Positions 13,881-25,900 of a DNA stretch of 64,000 bases are shown one piece after another. Source of the DNA: Bugulina stolonifera. Its lineage: Eukaryota > Bryozoa > Gymnolaemata > Cheilostomatida > Bugulidae. The notes under the pieces are model-generated. The model did not search any database and was not told the DNA's origin. It saw only the letters and a program-made list of their open reading frames with translations. Numbering within the stretch: position 1 is the stretch's first letter; each line of letters begins with the position of its first letter. Both the position numbers and the translations under genes were made by a program. The stretch spans positions 11,976,501 to 12,040,500 of the forward strand of contig OW285190.1 of NCBI GenBank assembly GCA_935421135.1, read 5' to 3'.

Positions 13881-16800
13881 AGACAGTGCAGTTTCTAATA
13901 CCCTACGTGAAGCTTAAATTGTCGGACTATGCATATAGATTGTTCAGGCAAGTGGTCATTTATCAACTTGAAAATAATAAAATGGTATCACTTTATATTA
14001 TTTAACAATAAGCGTGGGTGCATAACCAAGCAGCCGCATAAGGGCTCATTTAATTGTAATCTGAGCCCAGTGAACAAGAAAATCAAAATATGCATATTAT
14101 TCATATTATTTTCAAGGAACAGCAATGCAACTTATGACTTTATTACTTTCCAGTTACCAACTAAAGCTAAAGTGACGCTGTCCTACATCCTCACCATTTT
14201 CAGCCATAACCACATCAAGTGATCAAGTATAAATAATTGTATCAAATGTTTATGGGTTGAGTAATAGAAGATCAATACTAACTTACTAAATTAATTGATT
14301 AGAGTTAAAATTTCAATTTATCTGCTGGAATGAAATACAAAAATAGATACAAACTTGCTGGCATAACTCGAGTCAGTTTTAGAGTTGTTATTCTCTCTGT
14401 TTCTATTTCTAACTGCTGTTGTAGCAGCTCGTTGTTCAACTAATGGTTATGTCCATTACAGCACCATCTCTGCCAACAAATCTAAAGCATGGGCACCCTT
14501 ACTATGTGACAAAGTCTGGAAGTAAGAAGTGGAAGTATGTGATCAACTGGCAGGTGTGTAAACAGGAGAATATACTACAATTGATGAATTGGTACTGTAT
14601 AATGTAATAGTATACATGTATACAATTTCCAAGCCTTGTTATGTAAATACATTGCATATATCTTGTGCGGTACTAATGCACCAAGCGAGTACTACTAGTG
14701 CTACCTGCAAGTCCACAGTGTGCTGTATTTTACTTCATTCATGCAGTACATATCTATAAAATCTTGAATGTATTATAATAAGTGGATTTGTAGGTCTACA
14801 TACATGTAGTATGATAGTTGCTCTGGTGTGTACAAGTGTATGTGCTTATAACCTCTACATGGTATCTCAATTTCAGGCACCAGACGATATCAACTGTGAC
14901 ACTCTGGATCAAACCTATCCATATATAGTGAGATACCCATCAGGGTCTTCAGATTGGATTAATGTAACAACTACATCTACAGTTATATATGCAGACTGGA
15001 ATGAACAGATAGTATTCACTGTATGGGCTAGAAATAATTATGGTCTATTATCTCCTCCTGCCTACATGGATATCGTAACTCCAAAGAGAAGTTAGTCAGT
15101 ATTTCAATGCTAATATGGTATTTATATTCTCTTTACTTTTATTCAATTCAATCCATTAAGCTACATAAAATTGGAAATGCAAAAAATACTAATATTATTC
15201 TAGTGATGGAATTTATTACTATGAATTATACACACTTTTTCTATATAATATGTACATATATAGGCAATTAGAATAGAGTAGACAAAACATTATTGTATCA
15301 TCTTTTACAACGTAGATATAGTCTCGGATGCAGACGCTGCGTGCCCTAAAACTCTATCTGGAGTTGCTGATCCGTCTACTGGTACAGGAAAAATACACTT
15401 GAATACTCCTTCTCACAAATCTTTTCATACCCTTCCTATTGGCCAACACCCTTACACTTTCACAGCAGATGATGGATCTAACTGTACTGTGACGATGGTA
15501 GTATATGGTGTGTTATTATCAGCTGTACCAGGGTATAGTTATTACAAAGCTGTGTTTACTGGCCGTTTCTTTTCCTAGAAGGTAGCGGAGAAATGCCACC
15601 CTCTGTAATATCATGTGGTATGTGGTATCTTATCTCCTTTTACTGCATATCTGTAGCGCTGTTTGTATTACATATCAGTTATCAGTGGCGTAAAGTGACC
15701 TTTGCACATAGTCTACATATACGCCCATTTTAATCTACTATTTATATCTCACATGTAGACGTTGTTGTTGCCATAATTATGGCACTCAAATGTGCAAATA
15801 ATTATGATATAACCAATGATAATATTATCATTGATATAACTGTGTGTACAGACAAAATAGAATTAGTAGCAATCTTAGAAATTAGGGAGCTACTTCTATC
15901 CATTATCCAAGTATCATTGTTTTACCACATGGCTACAATATAATTGTAGATGGCCAAGTGAGAAGGAGACTGAATTTTGAAGCTCGGTATGACATTAGAT
16001 GCATTAATCTGAATGATTCTTTAACTGCAAAGCTGATACTCTCTACTGCATGACAAAACTATAATCATGTCAAGGTCTTCTGTGGAAACTGTAAGCAAAA
16101 CATGATATATGTACAATGTACATAGTGCAGTGTACATGTGGTCAGGTGTTTTTCAACCATTAGCAAGAGTTATCTTCTCCTTTCTCATCAAAAATAGTTT
16201 TGTAAGGCATAAGCAAGCAAGCAAAGCATAAGCCATCGCAGCTTATTTGTCCCTCTACGTAAAATGTATAGCACATACATGTACATGTGTATCTGCATGT
16301 AGATGTAAACATATTATTCCAAAGGCATATTGCAAATATCTAATCTTTATATTATTGGAGTTATTTTATCTCTGTAAACATCAAAGTCTTTTTTCTCTGT
16401 AGTGTGTACGGTGTCAGATAACTCCAATCCTATTGTGGGATGCACTGATGATAATTTGGTCATTACTTGGCCAACAGAGACATTCTATAAAGCAGATGTA
16501 ACACAGATTCCTCTTGATGTCGAGAAACAACTGAGTGATAAACTGAGGAAATCATTACTACTTCCCATAGTGCTGATTTCCCGTCAACCTCCGTAAGTTG
16601 GCAGATTGCAATTTTAGCACCATAAATAGAGTTGTGCTCTCCTAGAACAATGAGAAAATTAAATTGAATGAGGGGAGGGCAACTTTGAAACAAAGTCAAT
16701 TATAGTCAATATTTATAAATTCCATAACACAAATTTCATGCTGAGGCAGTATCTGTATTTCTCATAAGTGCGTCAATTTAATTGGAACTAAATATGTCTA

Positions 16801-17029
16801 ACCTGTAATATAGATGTACATTGTACATGTAATATTATTTAATCCAAACTTGAGGCAAATACCTGAACTACAAAACCAATCATTATGCAATACAAAGTTC
16901 AGATGAATGAATATTTAATGATATTGAGCAAGTATGGCCAGACTATATATATAGCAATAGCAAGGCAGCCATAAAGGAGTGTCTGGTGTGTAGTTAGTTT
17001 AGTACACATGTACTGCTCAACAGTGAGGC

Positions 17030-17365
17030 TTCATCTTTTAAGGAAGCCAAGCTGCTGTATAGGTTAATATGTCCGTCCACTGCGCTATGAGTTTAGGTGC
17101 CATAGAGCCTCAGGTTCAACCCCAGTAAGGGATGGGCTATTTCTACAGATGCAGAACCAAGCCTCTGGCTGTTCCTAAAAATAATATCATTATTTCCTTG
17201 TAAGAAAAAATATAATATTATTCTGTTAGCGTTGAAAGTAAGCATTGGATTGAATGGTACCAATTGTGACCCTGCTGGCTACCTTAGAAATCTTATTTCC
17301 CGTACCCACCCACATTCTCAAAGTGTGTGGAAGATCCAGGAGCTATTATTATTGTGTTGAATGTA
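17030..17365 (+). mobile_element. Possible tRNA-derived SINE
   Basis: A stretch downstream of gene A exon 14 contains a good RNA polymerase III B-box (GGTTCAACCCC at about 17113-17123) preceded by a tRNA-like region around 17060-17100. It ends in an ATTATTATT-type tail near 17350. No target-site duplication was confirmed. It lies in the intron before the last exon. Confidence 0.35.
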
Positions 17366-17525
17366 ATATTATATTGTGATTTCTATAATTATTTATTTGT
17401 ATTTTAGCATTGCTTACCCTCTTCCTAACCAAGATGGGACATCAGCCACGATCAAGATACAGTCAGAGTGTGCTAATGATGCTATCTACAATTCCAGCAG
17501 AGATGTCTGCGATGAAAGTAATTAA

Positions 17526-19908
17526 CACAGAATTACTTGGAAATTGGGACTCATAAAATATTTTAATGAGTTTAAAACTGGCAAAATAATTAATTATACA
17601 TAATTTTATGGCAATATTGCACAATCATCACAATCCAGATTATAATTTGTTGAGGAGTACAGTGTGAGTGTTGAGAGTAGGCACCGGCTGCAGGTACAAT
17701 TTCTGATCATTCTATTCTATTTACAATTTCCTAGCACATTTTGTTCTATACCCTTTCCTTATTCAATAATGATTGCTATAGCGAACCATTAATTCTGCTA
17801 AAATAAAATACCTGATTCATTTCAGTTACATTTTGTATTGCATTCTTCCACCAAAATCCTCAACCTATGCTAAAGTTTGAACCGGACAATTAATTCCAAC
17901 AATGCATCTATAAGACATGATCATAGTAAGATGAGTGTAGAAATTATTCAATTTAGCAACGAAAAAAATGTTTATATTAAAAAATAGACAAGTTCTTTGC
18001 ATAAAAACTATCATAATTGTATATGCAAATATTATGTATTGAAGGGGTTATTGTTAACAATTACATGTACATGACATTACATGCAGAACTCCACGAGGCA
18101 GGTGTTTACATATCTGGTGCATTAATGGTCATGTAGCCTCTATACATGTATAATTATGGTGTACATGTACATATAATCTGTATAATGTTCCTTATCCAAT
18201 ACCCTACTTGCTATCATAATTCTAGCCTACATGTATATGTAGGTATGCAGGTTGAATATAAATTTGCAAACTTGTGTATATATTCATGTAGCAAGTATGT
18301 TCGGACACTGTTCGAACAGTTGTAAGTTTGGACACTGTCCAAGACAACATGTACACTGGTGCACTGCACATGTATATCACAGTTGGGTCATATATTCTCT
18401 TGTTTGGTTCAAGATCTAATAGATTATAATTATCATTGGTTGAATAGTGAAATGGAGATGCTGTAGAAAAGGACCGCAAAATTATATCAAATACTGTTTG
18501 TTTCTTTGAACATGGTATTGCACTGGATCAGAAGTAGCCAACATGGTGCTATAAAACCACAGCTAAAATCTAGTCTTCTAGCTTCTATTTTTGAAACAGC
18601 TCTTCCTGCAAGATCCTAATCACTAGAATTGGGAAACAACCACAAAAAGTACTTTTAATATAATATATCATGAGTTGGTAAAAAAACCTAAGATTCAATT
18701 GGTTAGAAACTTGATTGTTTTTTTCAGAAAGATTAGTGTTACACAACTCAACCAAATGTTATAAAACTCAGTTTGCACAGTTGTTTTTGTTACCACTTGA
18801 ATCGGCAGCTCTGCCAGACATGCTGACCTAAATTTGACATAAAAATCCCACAGTGTGGTTTATCAGCAGTAATAACTTTTCTTTGTAGTATGCAAGCTTG
18901 AGCAATTCTTATGGCATTATAATGTTGAATTAATTACTCAAACTTGTATGCAAAAAATAAATGTATTACTTTTAATTCTGGTCAAAATACTTTTGGTTTG
19001 TAACCAGCAGGCCGGAATCTCAAGGAGTTTATGGTCAGTGGTCATTCTATAAAATTGTTCAATGAGTAAATTATTCTTCACTGAATGTAGCCAATCTGCT
19101 TTTAGCTAAACATGGAGAATAGAACCTCAGGTGAAATTCTTTGAAGAACCGTCATTTTCTCTTATTATTATTCTGTGTGTCTCATAACATGTCTTTATGC
19201 ATAATGTGTTTGCGTTTATGTAAGAAGTAGCCTGGGTCCACATTCACTGTGGGAGGGCAAACACTGGCCCCACCCATCTTATTGGTAGGACAGAAAATTT
19301 AGTCCTATGAATGGTAAACCATAATTATGTATGCGTAAATCACCATTTCGATCATGTTAAAACTTTTTCTCAATTTTTAACTAAATTTAGTTAAAAATTG
19401 AGAAAAAGTTTTAATATGATCGAAATGATTAACCTCTAAAATGCAGATGGGTGTAACCTGCCACTTCAGTATCTAAACTTCCCACCAAATATATCCAAAA
19501 TAATTTACTGTTTCCAAGTGTGTCTGAATGCACCCCACACTTTTCCTATCAAGACACACATAATTATATATTCTCACGTCAGCAAAGTGGACACCACAAG
19601 CTACCTTTTGTAGAACAGGAAAAGCTTCTACCATTATACTTGACCAGCTATAAGTTCGGCAGCTGATAATATAGTTAATCTAATGGTATGTGGTCCCAAA
19701 ATGAGAGCAGACATCAGACCACTGGCTGACTCAAATGTGACAGGAAGAAACCACAGGTGGGCGTAGCTACTTTGAAAAACAAATTCTGATTTCTATGAGT
19801 TGGTCACAATTTGTCTGAAACAATAGGAGACCAAAGCAAACAATGCCCTAGACATCATTAGAAGAAGTGTAGGCTACAGACATCATTCTCTGTCTAGACA
19901 GCGTAGAG
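17526..19908. other. Intergenic region between genes A and B
   Basis: No protein-coding gene seen. It contains a possible AATAAA polyadenylation signal for gene A at 17802-17807, several short palindromic TGTACATG runs near 18060-18370 and a long hairpin at 19344-19427. The last few hundred bases should include the gene B promoter. Confidence 0.6.
19344..19427. repeat. 84-bp near-perfect hairpin
   Basis: The arms catttcgatcatgttaaaac and its complement meet at ctaaatttag with essentially no loop. Only one base of the roughly 42-bp stem is mismatched. It could be a minimal MITE or a foldback remnant. Confidence 0.85.
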
Positions 19909-22900
19909 ATGAGGAGTTACTGGATCCTGGTGGTCACCGTCTTTCTTCTACTTCTGGTTACAGAAGGTAAGTTCTGGTATTGTCTGGTACCTGGTATATC
20001 ACCCAGCAAACACACTTGTATGTGAAGAATTATTATAATAGGCCAAGACAATTATTGTTACATTGGGCTACCATTCTGCTGCCTTTCAAATTAAAATGTA
20101 TGGCTGATAAGCACCACAAATTTATTGTAAACAATAATTTATAATATTATTTTAAATTATTGTTTACAATAAATGTTTTGAGAAGCATTTCTTTTTCTCA
20201 GGTTATTATAATAAACTGAGAAAAAGAAATGTTTCTCAGAACATTTCTAATGCCCACTTGTTTTGTTGGGTGCAGTAGTGGATAAATATTTGGATAATCT
20301 GAGTTTTTTTCTTTGTGGTTGAGGTTTGGGGTAAGGGCGGTCAACCAATAAAATATAAAGTTTTGACAAAGAATAAAGACTATCTATGTTTTTTACACTT
20401 ATTATTTGTTGCATGGCATACCAGTAAGAATTATGATAAAAATATTTTCTTATTTCTTAGATACCTTCTACACCCTTACTTCCCAAGCAGCACAAGTTAC
20501 TACACAATAAGCGTGATAAAATACTACAACAAGAAATAACATATTGGAGCCCGTTGACTTTTATACATTATAAATTGTCTATTTCAGATGAAGCAGCTGG
20601 TGTTGAATGCGGGGCTCCACCCCAAGCACCCAACACTAAACCAGTGATGATGAAAGAGAAGGCTAAAGTTGGAGATGTCATACAGCAGGAATGCAGAGAT
20701 GGATTTTTAGCAGAGATAGACTACATTCCATGTGAATGTATGGAGAGTGGTGACTGGGACGACCATTGCAGTGACAGTGTGACTTGCACAGGTAATGGAT
20801 TCATATAATATCATGTCATTGTCAGCTCTATATGCAGGCTTACTAAGTCTCCCTGATTCTGCAGAAGACTCCCTGATTTTCAACTCAAATTTTGGTACCC
20901 CACCCCAAATGGACACCCGCACCCAAATGCTGAATCTCCCTGGTTTTCATCAGCCTGTCCATATATAACACTTTATTTGTAAGACATGTGCATGAGGTGG
21001 CCATAAACAAGTTTTTGCAGCATTCAAAGTGTTATCTTCTATTTGTTTCCACTTGAGGTTTTGGAGAGATTAATAATAAATTAAATTATCTCTAGCTAAC
21101 TCAGTCAAAGAACTAGTCCTATTGCATTTAGTGGTTGTCCTCTCCTTACAAGTGAAAGATAGCTTTGTGTTAAGGGGGTTTAGGACAGTCTAGTTTGACT
21201 GAGACTATGAATATGAAGCTGTATGGGTGCACCGTATTGCATTATATACTTCGGTACAGGTGCACTATGTTATATACTTCAATATAGGTGTACTGTATTA
21301 TAATTATTATTTCAATGAAGATGCACTGTGTTATATATTTCTCCTCTGGTGCACATGAACTGAAGCCTAGTCTATGCTCATCCAAACTGTAACTGAATAC
21401 AAATATATTTATTTTAAATAGAGATCCCGGATCCTCCATCTAACTTCCAAATACGCCCCCAAGATGTCTTCTCTAGAAACCTCAGGCTAAGCTGGAACCA
21501 CCCTAATAGAAGAGACAGTATTACTAGCTACGAGGTACATACAATGTATACATGTACTGTATGCCTCCATCTCCAAGCCAGTTTTAATGGGTTCTACCTC
21601 TCCAATATTGAAGCAGCAGTGCTAGTCAATCATGTAGGAGTATAACCAGAGAAGTCCATAACATTTATAAGCCTTGTGCTAATAGTGTTTAGCTGGAGCA
21701 GTCCTTATCGTAGAATACTACCATGAGAGAATAATTCTAATGCAATATAGATTAAACGCCTACTGAATGTCCTTTCAATGAAGTTGTATATATTGTTTCT
21801 TGCTATCGGTCTATCACTACTTACTCTACATGTATATATAGATAAGATGTAACAACAACAGTTGGAGAAGCTATTCATCCCGCCAGACCTCCGGTTTCTA
21901 TGGTTACAACGTCTACCCCCACACTGTACAGATGTGTGAGATTAGATCAGTGAATGGACTGGTTGCTAGAAGTAAAACTGTCACAAATAAAGAGTATAGA
22001 ACACCTTGCACAGGTAATAATGCATTCATGATTTAATACCTGCAATAGTAGTGTTACTGGACTATACTAGCACTTTTGTTTTCACTTTTTAAAAGTATAT
22101 AATTCTGATTTGCTTAAGAGCTCAAGAGAAATTGTAAAAGTTTATTTTTGCTTTCATGTTGAACAGTTCCATCCCAACCTTATAGTCTGAGGTTTGACTA
22201 TCCAGTCATAGTAGAGGTCTCTGGAGAGAAGAAATGGAAATACACAGCCTCTTGGCAGGTAATCATTGCTTATAAACGAGCAATAAATACTGCGCATAAT
22301 ATAATTTAGAATATTCAAGAATGAGATGCTAAGACAATGAGTTTATGTGTATTGCTTGCTAAAACCATTTTACACTTGTGGCATGCTGGTTTTCACAGCT
22401 TTATGTGTCTGTTTGTGTAGCCTCTGTGCATGTGTATATGAGTATCTTATTTTGATTACAAGGAGCCGATGTACATCAACTGTGACAGTCTGCACAGGAA
22501 ATACCCCTACCAGATACTGTACTTCCCAGAGAGTACATCTACAGTGGCAGCTAGAACTAATAGCACTGTAATCTATGCTGATGAAGATACAGATATTAGC
22601 CTTGCTGTGTGGGCAAGGAGTAGCAATGCAACATTAGAGTTATCTTCCCCTGCTGCCATATCTATAAGAACACCAGTTATTCTCGGTGAGCTATTCTGGG
22701 CATTACGTAGTATATAAGTCCGAAACATGTGTAGTGACAACTTGTATCTTATACACATATTTATATATTATGTCATGTTTATCTAATACAGCAGGTGATA
22801 TTATCCAACATACAATGTACATGTAGGTAATTCACGCCTGCAAGTAAGAAACTAAGCTGTAGTAATTCTCTTGTGCTTTCAGTTTCCACACTAACTATGA

Positions 22901-25900
22901 ATAATTTATGAACTGAGAAAAGTCAAACATTACAAAGGGAAGACAAATAATCCTAAGAGTACACTTGTATTCTGTGTTTGCTTTCAGACGTTCCATCCAA
23001 CCTCAGTGTCTATCCTATCAATTCAACATGCATTAGTTTAGCCTGGGAACATGAAGGAAAGGAGGACAAAGTTACAGGCTTCCAGGTTAAGATGTTATAA
23101 TTACAGACTACCTGTATATTATGACTTGTGTAATTAATATCCAGTAAGCTCAACTACATGTAGTTTGCCGGTCTTTGGACTAAGTAAACTATTTTACTGC
23201 ATCGCTGACAAATATTATAACTTTAATGTTAGCCGATCAAACGATCTCAAAACAAGCTTCTTCTAGTTACACAAACCTGTGTGTGGAACACTTGAGACTT
23301 GACCTCTTGACCAACTTCTCAGGTTTAACTAAAATGTACTTGTCATTTGGTCAAAACTCTTGCTTACTCAGTAGCCTGCATTCCGATATTTTGTAGAAAT
23401 TTTATCCCGCTAATTTATTGGTTATCTGCTTACTGTAATGTAATATTTTTTAGTATAAATGTGGCCCATTAGATATCTGGACACTAGTTGACCTTACAGC
23501 CAGGTCAGTAGTTGAGTGTGGACTCAGTCCATACCAGCTAGTCATTTGTGAGATGAGAACCACCGGAAATAATGGATACAGTAACATCACCACCTCTGCC
23601 TCTGTTAGAACAAACTGTTCAGGTACTAGATTCACCACATTATTTCACTGCTCTTAGAAACATTCAAATTCAAGCTCCATTCTTTATCAATGTACATTAT
23701 AACTTGGAATATAGGTCTAAATGTATGTCTTTGTCTTTCTGTTTCTTAACTACGCATAATGTGCTATTTCCATGCTAGTAACAACAGTCAAGTTGAGTTT
23801 TGTGTCTATATATTTTTATAACAGTTGCATGTACTATTTACACATCTGTTAGATTGTAGTTTAGGAATACAAAATTTTGGTTTTTCCAGACAAGTTGATA
23901 ATCAAATTAGTTGATTATTGTAGCTCCCACAATGCCCCAACAGTTAACTTATGGATCCCCAGAGGAAGTTGTTGATAATGGTTTAAAGAAGCGGAAATAC
24001 ACAGTATCCTGGCAGGTCTGTATAATAAATTATCTTGAACTAGCAGTAAATGCATCACAGATATTACATACATGTACATGTATATGCGGTACTATTAATT
24101 GCACTTTGTCACTCTAACACATAACGTTTTTTACTTGTGATCAAGAAATTATATGTACAAAGTGTACATCATATTTATGATTTTAAAGTTGTCTTCTCTT
24201 CAAGTAAAGAGGCTAGAAAGAGAGAGGACAACTTCCAATATTTACGATAAATAATCGTTGTATTTGTGTGCAGCCCAATGCACATGAATTGTATTAGTTA
24301 TTTGAATATGAAGGTGATATGATTTTTTTACTATCCAACACCACACTGACTTTCCCACCTTTTATTCCAGGCACCTGCAGACACCAACTGTGCTGGTCTG
24401 GATACACTGAACCCTTATGACATCAGATATGCTACTACCATGTCAAACACACTGTCACAACAATCTACCAGTGTAACTATATATTCTTATGGTGAAGAGA
24501 ATATCACTGTATCTGTGTGGGCCAGAAACACTGACATGCTACTTTCACCACCTGCCAGCGTTGTTATCCGAGTACCAAAGATTATTTGTAAGTCCTGACA
24601 AGAAAGGTAAAAAGTGCTCGTCGCACTTTTAGGGCAACTCTACATACAATCTGAAACTTAATCCACTATTCTATTTCAAATGTAACAAAGAAAAAATTAA
24701 TGATAAAGATTAAACTAGCAAGCCACCTCCCCCCCCCCCCCCCCCCAACCCCATCTGAGCACAATCTCTAATGATGACATAAGCAATACGGACACAGTAT
24801 ATATTTTGCATTTTGCGGGGTAGGCCCATATCTATGAGAAGATAACTTCATGGGTAGGCCTACTTTTGTAACATTATTTTTATTTTGCCACAAACCTTTC
24901 CTGGTGCATTTTCAATGTTTAATTAGACACTGTAAGGATTTTATGGCTTATCCTTACTGTTCAGTACTGTATATGTTTGTTCTGACGCTATGACTAACTC
25001 TAACTGTGCATGGACACGTACATACGCTATATAGTGCTACACTCTTTGTATTCTCACCTATATTTAGATGTTCCAGAGGCTCCCCTTAATCTCAGAGTTA
25101 CACCACTAGACTCAGCGTGTGTTAGACTGTCGTGGAACTATACAGGACTTAATAGTAGAGTTACAGGATTCCAGGTAGGTCTCTCTCCAAAGCCACTCGA
25201 TAGCTTTTACTGTGAGCTAAGTTTCTTACATGACTGTGTGGCATAAGAAGTAAACATCTTCTTTCTATACCTTTCAATTATATCCAATCTGCAATCAAAG
25301 TGTAAACTATCGAAGTGCAGTCTGTTTTAATTTCTTCATCTGATGATTGCTTTTACCATAACAAGTTATTAGTCATAGAAATACTATGTATTTACAGTGT
25401 AGATGCACATGTAAGGCAGCAAACTGGAACACAGTAAGTTCAGATGAAAGATCTACAGTAGAATGTGGATTGAAGTCCTACCAACAGGTTAGCTGTGAAG
25501 TTAGATCTATGAATGGTGAAGTCCATAGTGATGTCACAACGTCCTTGTCTGTGAGAACATCCTGTTCAGGTAAATAGGAGTGTCAGTGTGTGCCGGTCAT
25601 TGATGAGATGAGCCAAGTTCATAATCCAGACTAACTTCATCTTGTTGTCCTTTCATTCTTTGCTGAAAGAGCAAAAGAGAGGAGACAACTTCTTTTTATA
25701 AACTAATAACGTAGAATGCAATGTAGGTATTCAAAGCTTTGCACTGGTATGATTGCCTAACCTCATGAAAGAGGTTCACATAATTAGAGCTGAGGCTAGA
25801 CAAACGTACATTGTCTATCGAGTAATTGTCTTGTGGGTGTATTGCAACTCTCAATATTTATTACAGCTCCGTCTCCCCCAGTCAACCTTGAAGGTGGTAA

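Larger units (their letters stand above)
1491..17525 (+). pseudogene. Gene A: secreted CCP/Fn3/HYR-like protein, apparently broken
   Basis: Fifteen exons fit with consistent phases: 1491-1545 (signal peptide), 2950-3150 (sushi/CCP-like), 4057-4172 and 11474-11642 (Fn3), 12254-12345 and 12646-12868 (Fn3-like), 13366-13472 and 13625-13711 (Fn3, second half broken), 14462-14553 and 14877-15090 (Fn3-like), 15316-15507 (HYR-like), 15579-15617 (mini-exon, doubtful), 15950-16090, 16403-16592 and 17408-17525 (C-terminal module, TAA stop). Two lesions are visible. The second half of exon 8 is replaced by a TGTGA array with a stop at 13718-13720, and exon 13 has an in-frame TGA at 16051-16053 where the gene B copy reads ACA. 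Skipping exon 8 would shift the frame (phase 0 into phase 1). It is paralogous to genes B and C, and the signal exon and first intron bases match gene B closely. An assembly error in the array or an unusual splice remain possible, so pseudogene status is inferred. Confidence 0.6.

Noticed and set aside
16051..16053. TGA as selenocysteine in gene A
   Set aside because: The paralogue has threonine, not cysteine, at this position, and gene A has a second lesion.
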